A stretch of 40,641 nt of DNA from an uncultured Bacteroidales bacterium (GTDB lineage: Bacteria > Bacteroidota > Bacteroidia > Bacteroidales > Muribaculaceae), in the NCBI GenBank assembly GCA_949285735.1, contig CASEAQ010000019.1, positions 1 to 40,641 on the forward strand. The letters run 5' to 3'. The notes beneath the pieces are model-generated. The model did no database searches, was not told where the DNA came from, and was given only the letters and a program-made list of their open reading frames with translations. A program made the translations under genes and the position numbers. Below, piece after piece: positions 1-9,262 of this stretch. Positions within the stretch are counted from its first letter, which is position 1; each line of letters opens with the position of its first letter.

Positions 1-513
1 GGCGTTATCGACGACAACGACCGCACCGACCTCGGTTCGAGCATTCCTTGGCTCAACTATGGCATCAACCTTGGTTTGGAATGGAGGAACTTCGATGTTC
101 AGCTCTTCTTCCAGGGTGTAGCAGGCAACAAGATTTATAATCAGTTGCGCCATCGCCTTGAGGGCGACGGCTCGGAGTCGGTGCTCAGCCCGGTTATGGC
201 AGATGCATGGACGGCAGACAACACCGACGGCTCGATACCCAACCCAAGGAATTCGGTCAACTACTACGTGTCGGACCGCTTCCTCGAAAATGGGTCATAC
301 TTCCGCCTGAAGAATATGCAGATAGGTTATACCATACCCACCAAGGCGATACGCAAGATAGGGCTTGAGAGCTGCCGCGTCTATTTGCAAGGCAGCAACC
401 TGTTCACAGCCACGCAATACACTGGATTCGACCCCGAGGTGGGAGGAGCCATCGACTATGGCAACTATCCGCAGGCACGTTCATTTCTATTCGGAGCAAA
501 CATTTCATTCTAA
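1..513 (+). CDS. SusC/RagA TonB-dependent outer-membrane transporter, C-terminal end only
   Basis: The reading frame is open from the first base and encodes the last 170 residues of a SusC-like transporter. Visible features are beta-barrel strands rich in aromatic residues, the motif GSYFRLKNMQIGYT, the phrase YLQGSNLFT, and a terminal strand ending in NISF, all typical of SusC C-termini. SusC proteins are large TonB-dependent barrels that import oligosaccharides across the outer membrane, with a SusD lid. The SusD gene follows after 17 bases, as in almost every Sus-like locus. An internal ATG at 76 is not the start: the frame continues upstream with SusC-like sequence. The N-terminal plug and most of the barrel lie outside the window, so substrate must be inferred from the neighbours, which point to beta-1,3-glucan. 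Confidence 0.95.
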   Translation, partial: GVIDDNDRTDLGSSIPWLNYGINLGLEWRNFDVQLFFQGVAGNKIYNQLRHRLEGDGSESVLSPVMADAWTADNTDGSIPNPRNSVNYYVSDRFLENGSYFRLKNMQIGYTIPTKAIRKIGLESCRVYLQGSNLFTATQYTGFDPEVGGAIDYGNYPQARSFLFGANISF

Positions 514-530
514 AAAAAGCATATACAACA

Positions 531-2150
531 ATGGGAACAAAACATATAATTACGGCATTGGGCAGCATGGCGGTGCTTTTGTCAGCCACATCGTGCAACG
601 ACTGGCTCACCGAGGAATCTCCCGGTTCGACTTCGCTTGATGATTTCTTCACGTCGGGGGCGACAGCCATACAGACCATCAATGCCTGCTACACTCCGCT
701 TGCGTGGGAATACAATTCCACATATTTCAGCGAGTGGTTCATTGGCGACGTGTGTTCGGACGATGCCTTGAAGGGCGGGCAGAACACATCGGACATGGCA
801 GACGCATACGACATGGAGAATTTCAAGACCAATGCCAACAATGCATTGCTGCTCAATTTCTACCGGGCGCAGTATCAAGGCATACAGCGTTGCAACCTTG
901 CGTTGCAACAAGTGCCGAATGTGGCTGCCGACGATGATATGACCGAGGAGCGCAAGGATTGCCTGCTTGGCGAGGCATATTTCATGAGGGCATATTACTA
1001 CTTCCGCCTGGTGCGCGTGTTTGGCGGTGTGCCTTATGTCAACGTGGTTATCGACAGTTCGGAAGACTGGCAGCAGCCGCGCGCGACAGCCGAATATGTG
1101 TATCAGCAAATCATCAGCGACCTGATAAATGCCGAGTCGCTGTTGTGGAACAAGAGCGAATATGCCGACACCGACCTCGGGCGTGCCACAAAGGGGGCGG
1201 CACAGGCGATGTTGCTGAAGACCTACCTGTATATGCACGACTATGCCAATGCCGAGAAGTGGGGGCAGACTTTCATGGAAGAGCAGTTCCAGACTGGAGA
1301 GTACAGGTTGTGTGACAACTATTTCGACAATTTCACGCTTGCTGGTGAGAACGGACCCGAGTCGGTGTTTGAAATACAGTATATGGAAGACCCGACGAGC
1401 GACTATGGCGAGGGATTTGGCTTTACGCGCGGCACGTTCACGACAATCCTGACGCGCAGCCGTGCGGCATCGCTCGGCGGCAATGCCGGCTGGGGATTCA
1501 ACCACCCGACACAGAACCTCTATGACGAATTTGAGGTGACGCTCGACGACAATGGTAATGAGGTGTCGCACGACCCGCGCCGCGACTGGACCATAAGCAA
1601 GCCATCGGACGACGAGGTTGACGCCAATGCCGACCTCACATACCTTGGCAGCCCGTATAACAACCACAAGACGGCATACTACGAGAATGGAACGTATGTG
1701 GCACTGTCGCACGCCACGCGCAGCCCGATGAACTACCGCCTGATACGCCTGTCGGACGTGATGCTGATGTATGCCGAGGCGATAGTGGAAAACGGCGGGA
1801 ACAAGACGACTGCCATTGAAATGCTGAACAAGGTGCGCACTCGCCCCGACGTGAATATGCCCACGTTCCCCAACTACCTTGGATATACCGACAGCATGGA
1901 CGACTTGCGCCGCGCAATACGCCACGAGCGCAGGGTTGAGCTTGGCATGGAGGGGCATCGGTGGTTTGACTTGTGCCGCTGGGGCATAGCCTATGAGGTG
2001 ATGGACAAGGACAACGGGTCGTATGGATCTGCCGAGACCGACGAGGCACGTGCCGAAATGGCATCGTTTGTCAAGGGCAAGCACGAGTTGTTCCCGATAC
2101 CTGCCGAGGAGATAAACCTGAACCCGATGGAGCAGAACCCGGGATATTGA
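531..2150 (+). CDS. SusD/RagB family starch-binding-like lipoprotein
   Basis: This is a 539-residue SusD-family surface lipoprotein, a usual length for the family. The N-terminus has a short hydrophobic stretch ending in SATSC, so Cys22 is the likely lipidated residue. TPR-like helices follow (for example YFMRAYYYFRLVRVFGGVPYV near residue 145). The C-terminal RagB/SusD block contains RHERRVELGMEGHRWFDLCRWG and the closing phrase LFPIPAEEINLNP. SusD proteins cap the SusC barrel and bind the glycan at the cell surface. The gene lies 17 bases after the SusC stop, so the pair is translated from one transcript. Binding specificity cannot be read from the sequence; enzymes downstream suggest a beta-1,3-linked glucan. 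Confidence 0.96.
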   Translation: MGTKHIITALGSMAVLLSATSCNDWLTEESPGSTSLDDFFTSGATAIQTINACYTPLAWEYNSTYFSEWFIGDVCSDDALKGGQNTSDMADAYDMENFKTNANNALLLNFYRAQYQGIQRCNLALQQVPNVAADDDMTEERKDCLLGEAYFMRAYYYFRLVRVFGGVPYVNVVIDSSEDWQQPRATAEYVYQQIISDLINAESLLWNKSEYADTDLGRATKGAAQAMLLKTYLYMHDYANAEKWGQTFMEEQFQTGEYRLCDNYFDNFTLAGENGPESVFEIQYMEDPTSDYGEGFGFTRGTFTTILTRSRAASLGGNAGWGFNHPTQNLYDEFEVTLDDNGNEVSHDPRRDWTISKPSDDEVDANADLTYLGSPYNNHKTAYYENGTYVALSHATRSPMNYRLIRLSDVMLMYAEAIVENGGNKTTAIEMLNKVRTRPDVNMPTFPNYLGYTDSMDDLRRAIRHERRVELGMEGHRWFDLCRWGIAYEVMDKDNGSYGSAETDEARAEMASFVKGKHELFPIPAEEINLNPMEQNPGY

Positions 2151-2258
2151 TAAAAAACGACTAAAAAAGAAGGGGGCAGGGGTTGGAATATCGTACAATG
2201 CCCTGCACCCGCCATAGGAAACGATAAAAATAATTATTAATTCTAAAACAAAACCATT

Positions 2259-3242
2259 ATGAAAAAGTTGACTCTTTTGACTGCATTGGCAGTTTGTGGA
2301 ATGGGCGCAGCAAATGCCCAGTATGTGACTAACGAACCGGGTATAGCCAACACTAACGGCGAAACCTATTGGGTGTTCCAACTTGATGCCGCTACGGTAG
2401 AAGGCTTGCAGACTTCGGGCAAGACGGTATATGACTATTCGCTCGACAACGTTTCCCGCAACCTTTACATTTGGGATAACACGTTTGTTGCCGGCGATGG
2501 CAGCTATCCCGGCGTGGACATGCAGATGGACGGCTACACTGCGCTCGAAGTGGGCAGCGTGGGCTGGTCGGGTGCCGGTTTCAATGTGGCTGGCGACGGC
2601 GTTGACTTGCGGGATGTGACCGACGATACCCATGTACACATCGGCGTGCGTTGCAACAATGCTCCCACTTCGATAGGTTTTGTGCTGTTCAACGGCTACA
2701 CATGGGAAACGCAGGAGCTTTGCTCGGCAGGTACCGACGGCGATGCCAACAGCACGCAGTGCACTCCAGCCAATATCTCGATAGGCTCGGAGGCATTCAA
2801 CGACAACGGTACGATTTACAGCCTTGTGGGCGACGTTGACCGCGCCGGTGGCGACTGGGTGGCAATCGACATCACGATGGGCGACTTGAAGAGGCTTTGC
2901 TCTACATTCAATTTCACTCCGGGTTTCTTCAAGGGCAACACTTATGCAGTGCTTGCCGGTGGCGTGACTGGTACTGATGTCTGCATCGATGCAGTTTATC
3001 TGTATGGCGAAAAAAGCACTTCGGCAGTGAATGAGATTGCCGTAGCCGACGACGTTCAGATAATGGTGACCGACAAGACCATCAGCGCATTGGGCAACGA
3101 CAATGCAGGCATCGAGGTATATAACATCTCGGGGCAGATGGTGAAGCGTTCGAGCACGTCTATCGTGGGTTGCGAAGACCTTGCCGATGGTGTTTATGTC
3201 GTAAAGGCTGGCAACACCGTGAAGAAAGTTGTGTTGAAGTAA
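2259..3242 (+). CDS. secreted PUL protein with T9SS C-terminal sorting tail, possible surface glycan-binding protein
   Basis: The product is 327 residues, with a clear signal peptide (MKKLTLLTALAVCGMGAANAQ, cleavage likely after ANA). The last 75 or so residues look like a type A T9SS sorting domain: a strand reading IEVYNISGQMVKR, then DGVYVVKAG and a basic hydrophobic end KKVVLK. The middle is rich in Asp, Gly, Asn and aromatic residues, consistent with a beta-sandwich, but I do not recognise a named family. It lies between SusD and the first endo-glucanase, the position usually held by a surface glycan-binding protein in Sus-like loci. That role is inferred from position only. A strong hairpin terminator follows the stop, which should lower transcription of the enzymes downstream. 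Confidence 0.85.
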   Translation: MKKLTLLTALAVCGMGAANAQYVTNEPGIANTNGETYWVFQLDAATVEGLQTSGKTVYDYSLDNVSRNLYIWDNTFVAGDGSYPGVDMQMDGYTALEVGSVGWSGAGFNVAGDGVDLRDVTDDTHVHIGVRCNNAPTSIGFVLFNGYTWETQELCSAGTDGDANSTQCTPANISIGSEAFNDNGTIYSLVGDVDRAGGDWVAIDITMGDLKRLCSTFNFTPGFFKGNTYAVLAGGVTGTDVCIDAVYLYGEKSTSAVNEIAVADDVQIMVTDKTISALGNDNAGIEVYNISGQMVKRSSTSIVGCEDLADGVYVVKAGNTVKKVVLK

Positions 3243-3268
3243 GGATAAAATTGAAAGAATAAAGTTGT

Positions 3269-3316
3269 ACCCACCAAATCGCTCCCGGGAAAGGAGGTGT
3301 GGTTTGGTGGGTTTTT
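3269..3316 (+). terminator. Rho-independent terminator or attenuator inside the PUL
   Basis: ACCCACCAAA (3269-3278) pairs perfectly with TTTGGTGGGT (3303-3312) and is followed by a T run to 3316. The 24-base loop can fold further through CTCC (3282-3285) and GGAG (3293-3296). It ends only 13 bases before the GH16 start, so it probably allows partial readthrough and sets the ratio of binding proteins to enzymes. Confidence 0.75.
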
Positions 3317-3329
3317 AGAAAGTGAAATT

Positions 3330-4493
3330 ATGAAACTGTTGAAACTTATGACGGTTGCAGCAGCGGTTGTTCCCTTGCTTGCATCGGCAGCCGAGCCGCA
3401 AGTGGGAACAGGCGAGACTGACGGTTACACGCTGGTGTGGCAAGACCTGTTTGACGGCACGGAGCTGAACGAGGAGCGTTGGAACATAGAAGTCAACGCC
3501 ACGGGTGGCGGCAACAACGAGCTGCAATACTATATCCGCCGAGCCGAGAACGTGAGCGTAGGCGACGACGGCGAGGGGAACGGGTGTCTCATTCTGACGG
3601 CAATCAGGGAGACTTACCTTGGACGGCAATGCACGTCGGGGCGCATCAACTCGAAGGGGAAAATAGCTTTCAAGCATGGCAAGGTGGAGGCGGCGATAAA
3701 GTTGCCCAAGACTGCCAACGGGCTGTGGCCCGCATTCTGGATGATGGGGAACGACTATGACGAAGTGGGCTGGCCGCAATGTGGCGAGACCGACATAATG
3801 GAGTTTGGCAACTCGACAGGAATCGCGCAAGGTACGCAAGACCGCTATTTCAACGGAGCTTGCCACTGGGGTACGGCATGGAACGACCACAGGCAGTATG
3901 CCCGGGCGCGCACCAACAGCTATAGCCTGCAAGACGGCGAGTTCCACATCTATACGTGCATTTGGGACGAAGACCGAGTGGCGATGTATGTTGACCTCGA
4001 CCGAAACCCCGACGATTCGCCCTATTATGAAATGATTATTTCGGAGGGCACCGACCCGTGGGATTACCTGCACAAGGAAAATTTCATATTGTTCAATCTT
4101 GCCATAGGCGGCGACTTTACGGGAATCCACAATATAAACGATATAACTGCGCTCAACGAGGAGAACGGCTACAGCCAAAGCATGTATGTCAACTATGTGA
4201 AGGTGTATCAGAAAGGAACCGACGACGAGTCGGCATCTTTTGCTGACCCTGGCGATATGGGCTCGTCGGGCATAGAGGCATTGGAAGAAGGTGGGGCGGA
4301 CGTGTATTATGCTTCGGGCAACTTGTACCTGCCAGCCGATGGAGTTGCCGAGGTTTACAATATGTCGGGAGTGCTTGTCGCAAAGGGGCAAGGAACACAG
4401 ATAAGCATCGACGGAGTGCCCGGTGGCATCTATGTGGTAAGGGCAAGCATTGGAGGCAATCGAGTTTTGACAAGCAAGATAGTGGTCAGGTAA
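3330..4493 (+). CDS. GH16 endo-beta-1,3-glucanase (laminarinase-like) with T9SS tail
   Basis: A 387-residue glycoside hydrolase family 16 enzyme predicted to cut internal beta-1,3 (or mixed beta-1,3/1,4) glucan bonds. I chose the ATG at 3330 because it begins a good signal peptide (MKLLKLMTVAAAVVPLLASA); the frame is open to 3297, but that part overlaps the terminator stem. Family landmarks are WPAFWMMG and the active site GETDIMEFG, with Glu153 as likely nucleophile and Glu158 as acid/base. The second position of the E-x-D-x-x-E motif is Thr, where Ile, Leu or Val is usual. After about residue 300 there is a linker and a T9SS type A sorting domain (EVYNMSGVLVAKG, then GGIYVVRA), so the enzyme should be displayed on or released from the surface. 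A close relative follows immediately. Confidence 0.93.
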   Translation: MKLLKLMTVAAAVVPLLASAAEPQVGTGETDGYTLVWQDLFDGTELNEERWNIEVNATGGGNNELQYYIRRAENVSVGDDGEGNGCLILTAIRETYLGRQCTSGRINSKGKIAFKHGKVEAAIKLPKTANGLWPAFWMMGNDYDEVGWPQCGETDIMEFGNSTGIAQGTQDRYFNGACHWGTAWNDHRQYARARTNSYSLQDGEFHIYTCIWDEDRVAMYVDLDRNPDDSPYYEMIISEGTDPWDYLHKENFILFNLAIGGDFTGIHNINDITALNEENGYSQSMYVNYVKVYQKGTDDESASFADPGDMGSSGIEALEEGGADVYYASGNLYLPADGVAEVYNMSGVLVAKGQGTQISIDGVPGGIYVVRASIGGNRVLTSKIVVR

Positions 4494-4513
4494 ATTCGAC
4501 TTGAGGAGTAAAG

Positions 4514-5383
4514 ATGGTTATGGATATTAAGTTTTTAGTTAAGGTTTGCGTGCTGTTGCCGTCATGCTTTTTCACTTGCATGACGGTGACGGCAGCAAGT
4601 CCCGACAAGACGGGATATGAAATTGTGTGGGAGGACAATTTCGACGGTAGTTCGCTCAACCGTAATTATTGGAATGTGGAAATCAATGGAACAGGGTGCG
4701 GCAATAACGAGTTGCAATATTATATCGACAGCGAGGAGAATGTGTCGATGCGCGACGGCAACTTGGTGCTGACAGCCCGTGTGCAGCCCCATGAAGGAAA
4801 AGATTTCACCTCGGGCCGCATCAACTCGCAGGGAAAAGTGGCATATACCTACGGTATAGTGGAGGCACGCATAAAGTTGCCCAAGACTGCCAATGGCTTG
4901 TGGCCCGCATTCTGGATGATGGGTGACGACATCAAAGAGGTGGGGTGGCCCCGGTGTGGGGAAATAGACATACTTGAGATGGGCCATGCCGACGGGATAG
5001 CGGCAGGAACTCAAGAACGCTTGTTCAATGGCTGTATGCACTGGGGAGCTTCGACATCGAAGCATGTGCAGTCGCCGAGCGCACGCACCAGCGACTATAG
5101 CCTGCAAGACGGCAATTACCACGTCTTTACGATGTTGTGGACCGAGCGACGCATAGAGATGTATGTCGATGGCGACGATTCGCCTTACCTGTCGGTGGAT
5201 ATTTCTGAAAGGGGAGAAGGCAACATAGGGGAGTATTTCCATAATGCGAAATTCATACTCTTCAATCTTGCCGTAGGCGGCGATTTCACAGGGATACACT
5301 CAGCCGAGGAAGTCACAGCCCTGCGTGGCGGAAGCGCCGAGATGCTTGTTGACTATGTGAGGGTATATCAAAAGAAGAAATGA
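4514..5383 (+). CDS. GH16 endo-beta-1,3-glucanase (laminarinase-like), no T9SS tail
   Basis: A 289-residue GH16 enzyme closely resembling the gene just upstream: both contain GNNELQYYI, IKLPKTANGLWPAFWMMG, YSLQDG and GGDFTGIH. The active site GEIDILEMG fits the family consensus fully (Glu150 nucleophile, Glu155 acid/base). The protein stops at the end of the catalytic domain (VDYVRVYQKKK), so unlike its twin it lacks a T9SS tail. The N-terminus is a hydrophobic signal sequence ending near VTAAS; Cys residues at 18 and 22 do not sit in a good lipobox, so a periplasmic location is most likely. GAGGAG-like sequence 10 bases before the start serves as ribosome binding site; Met3 (4520) is an alternative start. 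It may finish cutting oligomers imported by SusCD. The pair looks like a tandem duplication. Confidence 0.93.
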   Translation: MVMDIKFLVKVCVLLPSCFFTCMTVTAASPDKTGYEIVWEDNFDGSSLNRNYWNVEINGTGCGNNELQYYIDSEENVSMRDGNLVLTARVQPHEGKDFTSGRINSQGKVAYTYGIVEARIKLPKTANGLWPAFWMMGDDIKEVGWPRCGEIDILEMGHADGIAAGTQERLFNGCMHWGASTSKHVQSPSARTSDYSLQDGNYHVFTMLWTERRIEMYVDGDDSPYLSVDISERGEGNIGEYFHNAKFILFNLAVGGDFTGIHSAEEVTALRGGSAEMLVDYVRVYQKKK

Positions 5384-5471
5384 TTGCGTATTCAAGTTTG
5401 GCATAGAGACTCAACCCTAAAACAGACGTGAAGTTAAAGTATAGAAAATAACATAAACACTCTATTGAGAC

Positions 5472-7702
5472 ATGAAGAAAAGATATTTGTTTGGCTCATT
5501 GTTGCTTGCAGGTTGCTTGCTCGCCGGGTGTGATTCGGCACCCAAAGATGATGTGGAGAGCAAGATTGACGCCTTGTTGCAGCAAATGACGCTTGAGGAG
5601 AAGATTGGGCAGATAAACCAGCAGACCGGCAGCGGCTACTCCGATGAAATGGTGGGAGCCATCAGGAATGGTTCGGTGGGGTCGATACTCAACGAGGTTG
5701 ACCCCGAGGTCGTCAACAAGTTGCAGCGCGAGGCTGTGGAAAATTCCCGCATGGGCATTCCCATCGTGTTTGCCCGAGATGTGATACATGGGTTCAAGAC
5801 CATTTTCCCCATACCGTTGGGGCAGGCTGCATCGTGGAATCCGCAACTTGTGGAGCAAGGGGCAAGGATTGCGGCTGTGGAGGCATCGTCGGTGGGCGTG
5901 AGGTGGACTTTCTCGCCCATGGTCGATGTGTCGCGCGATGCCCGTTGGGGGCGCATTGCCGAGTCGTTTGGCGAGGACACCTATTTGTCGTCGGTAATGG
6001 GCGTGGCAATGATTGGCGGCTATCAAGGCGACGACCTTTCCAAGCCCGGCACGATGGCTGCGTGTGCCAAGCATTTTGCCTGTTACGGTGCAGCCGAGGC
6101 TGGCAAGGACTACAACACTACGTGGATACCCGAGCTGTTGCTGCGTGACGTTTATCTTCCGCCATTTGAAGCGGCAGCCAAGGCAGGGGCGGCAACGTTC
6201 ATGTGTTCGTTCAACGACATAAACGGTGTGCCGTCGTCGGGCAATCCATACTTGAATATCGACATATTGCGCAACGAATGGGCGTATGACGGCGTGCTCG
6301 TGAGCGACTGGGCATCGATACAGCAAATGATACCCACGGCTATTGTGCCGACTTGAAAGATGCCGCTTTGAAGGCTGCAAATGCAGGTGTTGACGTGGAC
6401 ATGGAAAGCTATGCCTACGCAAGCCATATCAAGGAACTTGTCGAAGAGGGGAAGGTGAAGATGTCAACAATCGACGAGATGGTGCGCAACGTGTTGAGGT
6501 TGAAGTTCCGCCTTGGGTTGTTCGACAATCCGTATGTTGACATGGCGACTGCCAAGAATTTTTATGCGCCAGAGTCGCTTGAAGCGGCAAAGCGCATGGT
6601 GGAAGAGGGCACTGTGTTGCTGAAAAACGATGGTGTGTTGCCATTGCAGGGTGGCAAGAAGATTGCCCTTGTGGGTCCAATGGCAAATGACAAGTACAAT
6701 CAGGCAGGAACATGGTGCTTCGACCTTGAAAAGGAACGTTGCGTGACACCGCTTGAGGCATTGACCGAGATGTATGGCGAGAAATCCATTATATATGCGC
6801 CAGGATTGGAATACAGCCGCGACAAGAACCGAAACGGCATTGCCGAGGCAGTGAGGGCTGCAAGAAGTGCCGATGTGGTGGTGATGGTGGCTGGCGAGGA
6901 AGCCGTGCTCTCGGGCGAGGCCCACAGCCGTGCCGACATATCGCTCCCCGGGGCGCAGACGGCGATGCTCGAAGCCTTGAAAGCTGCAGGGAAGCCTGTT
7001 GTATTGGTGGTGATGACCGGTCGCCCGATGACCATCGCCCACGAAGCCGAGCTTGCCGATGCCGTGCTGTATATGTTCCATGGCGGAACAATGACGGGTC
7101 CGGCTGTGGCTGAGATGCTTTCGGGCAAGGTTTCTCCGTCGGGCAAGTTGCCCGTCTCGTTGCCCAAGATGGTAGGGCAAGAGCCGTTGTATTACAACCA
7201 CAAGAACACTGGCCGCCCGGCTGCTGGCATGGTGTTAATCGACGACATAGAACTCGAAGCCCCGCAGACCTCGACAGGCTGCACAAGTTTCTACCTTGAT
7301 GCCGGCGACGGCGCTGCGTTCCCGTTTGGCTATGGGTTGTCATATACCACATTCGGCTACGGCGAAGTGAACCTTTCATCGGCAACCATGGCAAAAGATG
7401 GCAAAGTCGAGGTGTCGTGTGTGGTAAAGAATACGGGCAATGTGGCTGGTGCCGAAACAGTGCAGCTGTATGTGCGCGACCTTGTGGCATCGTTGGTGCG
7501 CCCTGTCAAGGAGCTTAAGGGATTTGAGAAAGTGTATCTGCAACCGGGCGAGAGCAAGGAAGTGAAATTCTCGCTCGAAGCATCGGCACTCGCTTTCTGG
7601 ACATCGCCCACAACAAAGGTGGTCGAGCCCGGAGAATTTGAATTGTGGGTTGCAGGCGACAGCGAGAGCGGCGAGCCTGTGAAAATTACAGTGACTGAAT
7701 AA
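5472..7702 (+). pseudogene. GH3 beta-glucosidase, reading frame split by a 1-base deletion
   Basis: Two overlapping frames (5472-6356 and 6353-7702) together encode one GH3 enzyme of about 743 residues, the normal length for BglX-like beta-glucosidases. The first part carries a lipoprotein signal (lipobox LLAGC, Cys20) and the N-terminal barrel up to VLVSDWAS, with catalytic Asp279. The sequence then reads MIPTAIVPT-stop. Shifting frame at the CCC run at 6333-6335 restores the expected HGYCADLKDAALKAANAG. The second part carries the alpha/beta sandwich and the C-terminal fibronectin-like domain (AETVQLYVRD, PVKELKGFEKV). A lost C from a CCCC run explains the break. As written, the product ends 15 residues after the nucleophile and would be inactive. 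Function if intact: release of glucose from beta-glucan oligomers. Sequence error and true mutation cannot be told apart here. Confidence 0.9.
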
Positions 7703-7714
7703 AATCGGCAGAAG

Positions 7715-9262
7715 ATGAAAAGCAATAAGATATGGAACATGGCATTGTGCGGTGTATTGTTCATGTCGGCATCAAATGCCGATGCGGCAAAGAGCTACAA
7801 GCGCGGTGTGAGCGAAAATTCGTTTGCCTTGCAGGAAGAGTTTGACGTGTTGATTCCCGGAGTGAGCTGGTTCTACACTTGGGGAAATGTACCGACGAGC
7901 AACATATTCGACATTCCGGGAGAGGCGACTATGGAGTTTGTGCCGATGTGCTGGAACGGGAATTACAATGCCGACGAAATAAGGAACTGGTGTCGCAACC
8001 ACCCCGAAACCAAGTACCTGCTCGGATTCAATGAGCCTAATTTCACGTCGCAAGCCAACATGACTCCAGCCGAGGCTGCCGAGGCATGGCCCACGGTGAA
8101 AGCTCTTGCCGATGAATTGGGGTTGGAACTTGTGGGTCCTGCCGTGAACTATTCGCCCGACGGGCCCGAGAACGACCCGTTCACGTGGTATGCCAATTTT
8201 GTGGATTTGGTAGGGCTTGACGCTTTTGACTATATTGCCATTCACTGCTATGCGGGAGGAACTGGCACGATGCAGAACATGATTGACACGTTCTATGACA
8301 CGTATGGCAAGAAGATATGGCTCACCGAGTTTAGCATGAATGGCGACCGCAGCGCAACGACCACCGTTGACCAGCAGATAGCATCGATGGTGCAGCAACT
8401 TGAGTATCTCGAAAAGAGCGACCGAGTGCACCGCTATGCGTGGTTCAAAGCCAAGGGGTCGGCAACGACTTCCCCGTGTTACGGGCTTATAAAGCCGCAG
8501 AACGGCTACGGCGAACGCGAGTTGTCGGAGCAGGGAATGGTGTATGTGTATATGACCGACTTCGACGAAACGGTGTATCATGGCATAGATGAACTGGTGC
8601 CGGCATCGGAGTATATCAATTCGTCGTCGCTGATGCTCGGCTCGACTGCCGATGCCGTGAATCCGGGCAAACTTGACATTACCCGGTTTTCGGGCGGAGC
8701 GTATGCCGACTATCAGTTCGACATACCCACGGCAGGTGAATACACCTTGACGCTGCGTGTGTCGGGGCAGGGGTATGACCAAGGGCGTTTCGACCCGACG
8801 ATTTCTATTTACAGTGTTGACGACAACGGGGAGGTGCTTTCGACGTTGTGCGAAGCTGTGCAATTCGACTTGTCGGGAGAGAATACGAGCTATGAGACAC
8901 AACCGTTCACGATGACCTTGCAGGCAGGGCGGCAGCGCATACGCATAGCCGACGGCAATGCCTACCAACCGAGCGGCATACGCATGAGTTGTCTGTCGTT
9001 CAATTCCGCTCTTGCAGGTGTTGAAATGGTGGCAACTGGCAGTGGCGAGGAGATGAAATGCACGGTGAACGGCGACATGATATGCTTGCAGGGTGTCGGC
9101 GATGCCGCAACGGGCAGCATATATGATATGAATGGGCGACTGCTCATGAGTTCGACGGTCGAAAATGGCTCGATGTCGATAGCCTCGCTTTCTCGCGGCT
9201 TTTATCTTTTGAAGGTGGTTGACCGTGAAGGAAAAGTGAAAATAGCAAAATTTTTCAGATAG
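7715..9262 (+). CDS. GH128 (Asl1-like) endo-beta-1,3-glucanase with C-terminal beta-sandwich and T9SS tail
   Basis: A 515-residue secreted protein. Residues about 28-270 match the glycosyl hydrolase catalytic-core family GH128: GVSWFYTWGNV, FVPMCWNG, LLGFNEPN (likely acid/base Glu107), YIAIHCYAGG and IWLTEFSMNG (likely nucleophile Glu205). GH128 enzymes are endo-beta-1,3-glucanases. Residues about 300-430 look like a carbohydrate-binding beta-sandwich (ADYQFDIPTAGEYTLTLRVSG, then IRIADG). The end is a T9SS sorting domain (GSIYDMNGRLLMSS, RGFYLLKVVD, KVKIAKFFR). The signal peptide is MKSNKIWNMALCGVLFMSASNADA. It follows the GH3 gene by 12 bases, so it is in the same operon. With GH16 it makes a surface pair of different endo-glucanase folds acting on the same polymer. 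The catalytic assignments come from family motifs. Confidence 0.88.
   Translation: MKSNKIWNMALCGVLFMSASNADAAKSYKRGVSENSFALQEEFDVLIPGVSWFYTWGNVPTSNIFDIPGEATMEFVPMCWNGNYNADEIRNWCRNHPETKYLLGFNEPNFTSQANMTPAEAAEAWPTVKALADELGLELVGPAVNYSPDGPENDPFTWYANFVDLVGLDAFDYIAIHCYAGGTGTMQNMIDTFYDTYGKKIWLTEFSMNGDRSATTTVDQQIASMVQQLEYLEKSDRVHRYAWFKAKGSATTSPCYGLIKPQNGYGERELSEQGMVYVYMTDFDETVYHGIDELVPASEYINSSSLMLGSTADAVNPGKLDITRFSGGAYADYQFDIPTAGEYTLTLRVSGQGYDQGRFDPTISIYSVDDNGEVLSTLCEAVQFDLSGENTSYETQPFTMTLQAGRQRIRIADGNAYQPSGIRMSCLSFNSALAGVEMVATGSGEEMKCTVNGDMICLQGVGDAATGSIYDMNGRLLMSSTVENGSMSIASLSRGFYLLKVVDREGKVKIAKFFR

Noticed and set aside
2172-2210. Hairpin GGGGGCAGGG/CCCTGCACCC after the susD stop
   Set aside because: One mismatch in the stem and no T run after it, so I do not call a terminator, though a weak mRNA-stability role is possible.
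582-2639. 685-codon open frame on the - strand, and similar long frames at 7772-9310, 16247 region, 19066-21336 and 21153-22946
   Set aside because: They lie opposite strongly recognised genes, have Cys/His/Arg-rich composition and no signal or domain. They result from the codon bias of the sense strand.
6331-6345. Programmed -1 frameshift in the GH3 gene
   Set aside because: No X-XXY-YYZ slippery heptamer or evident downstream pseudoknot; a lost C is simpler.
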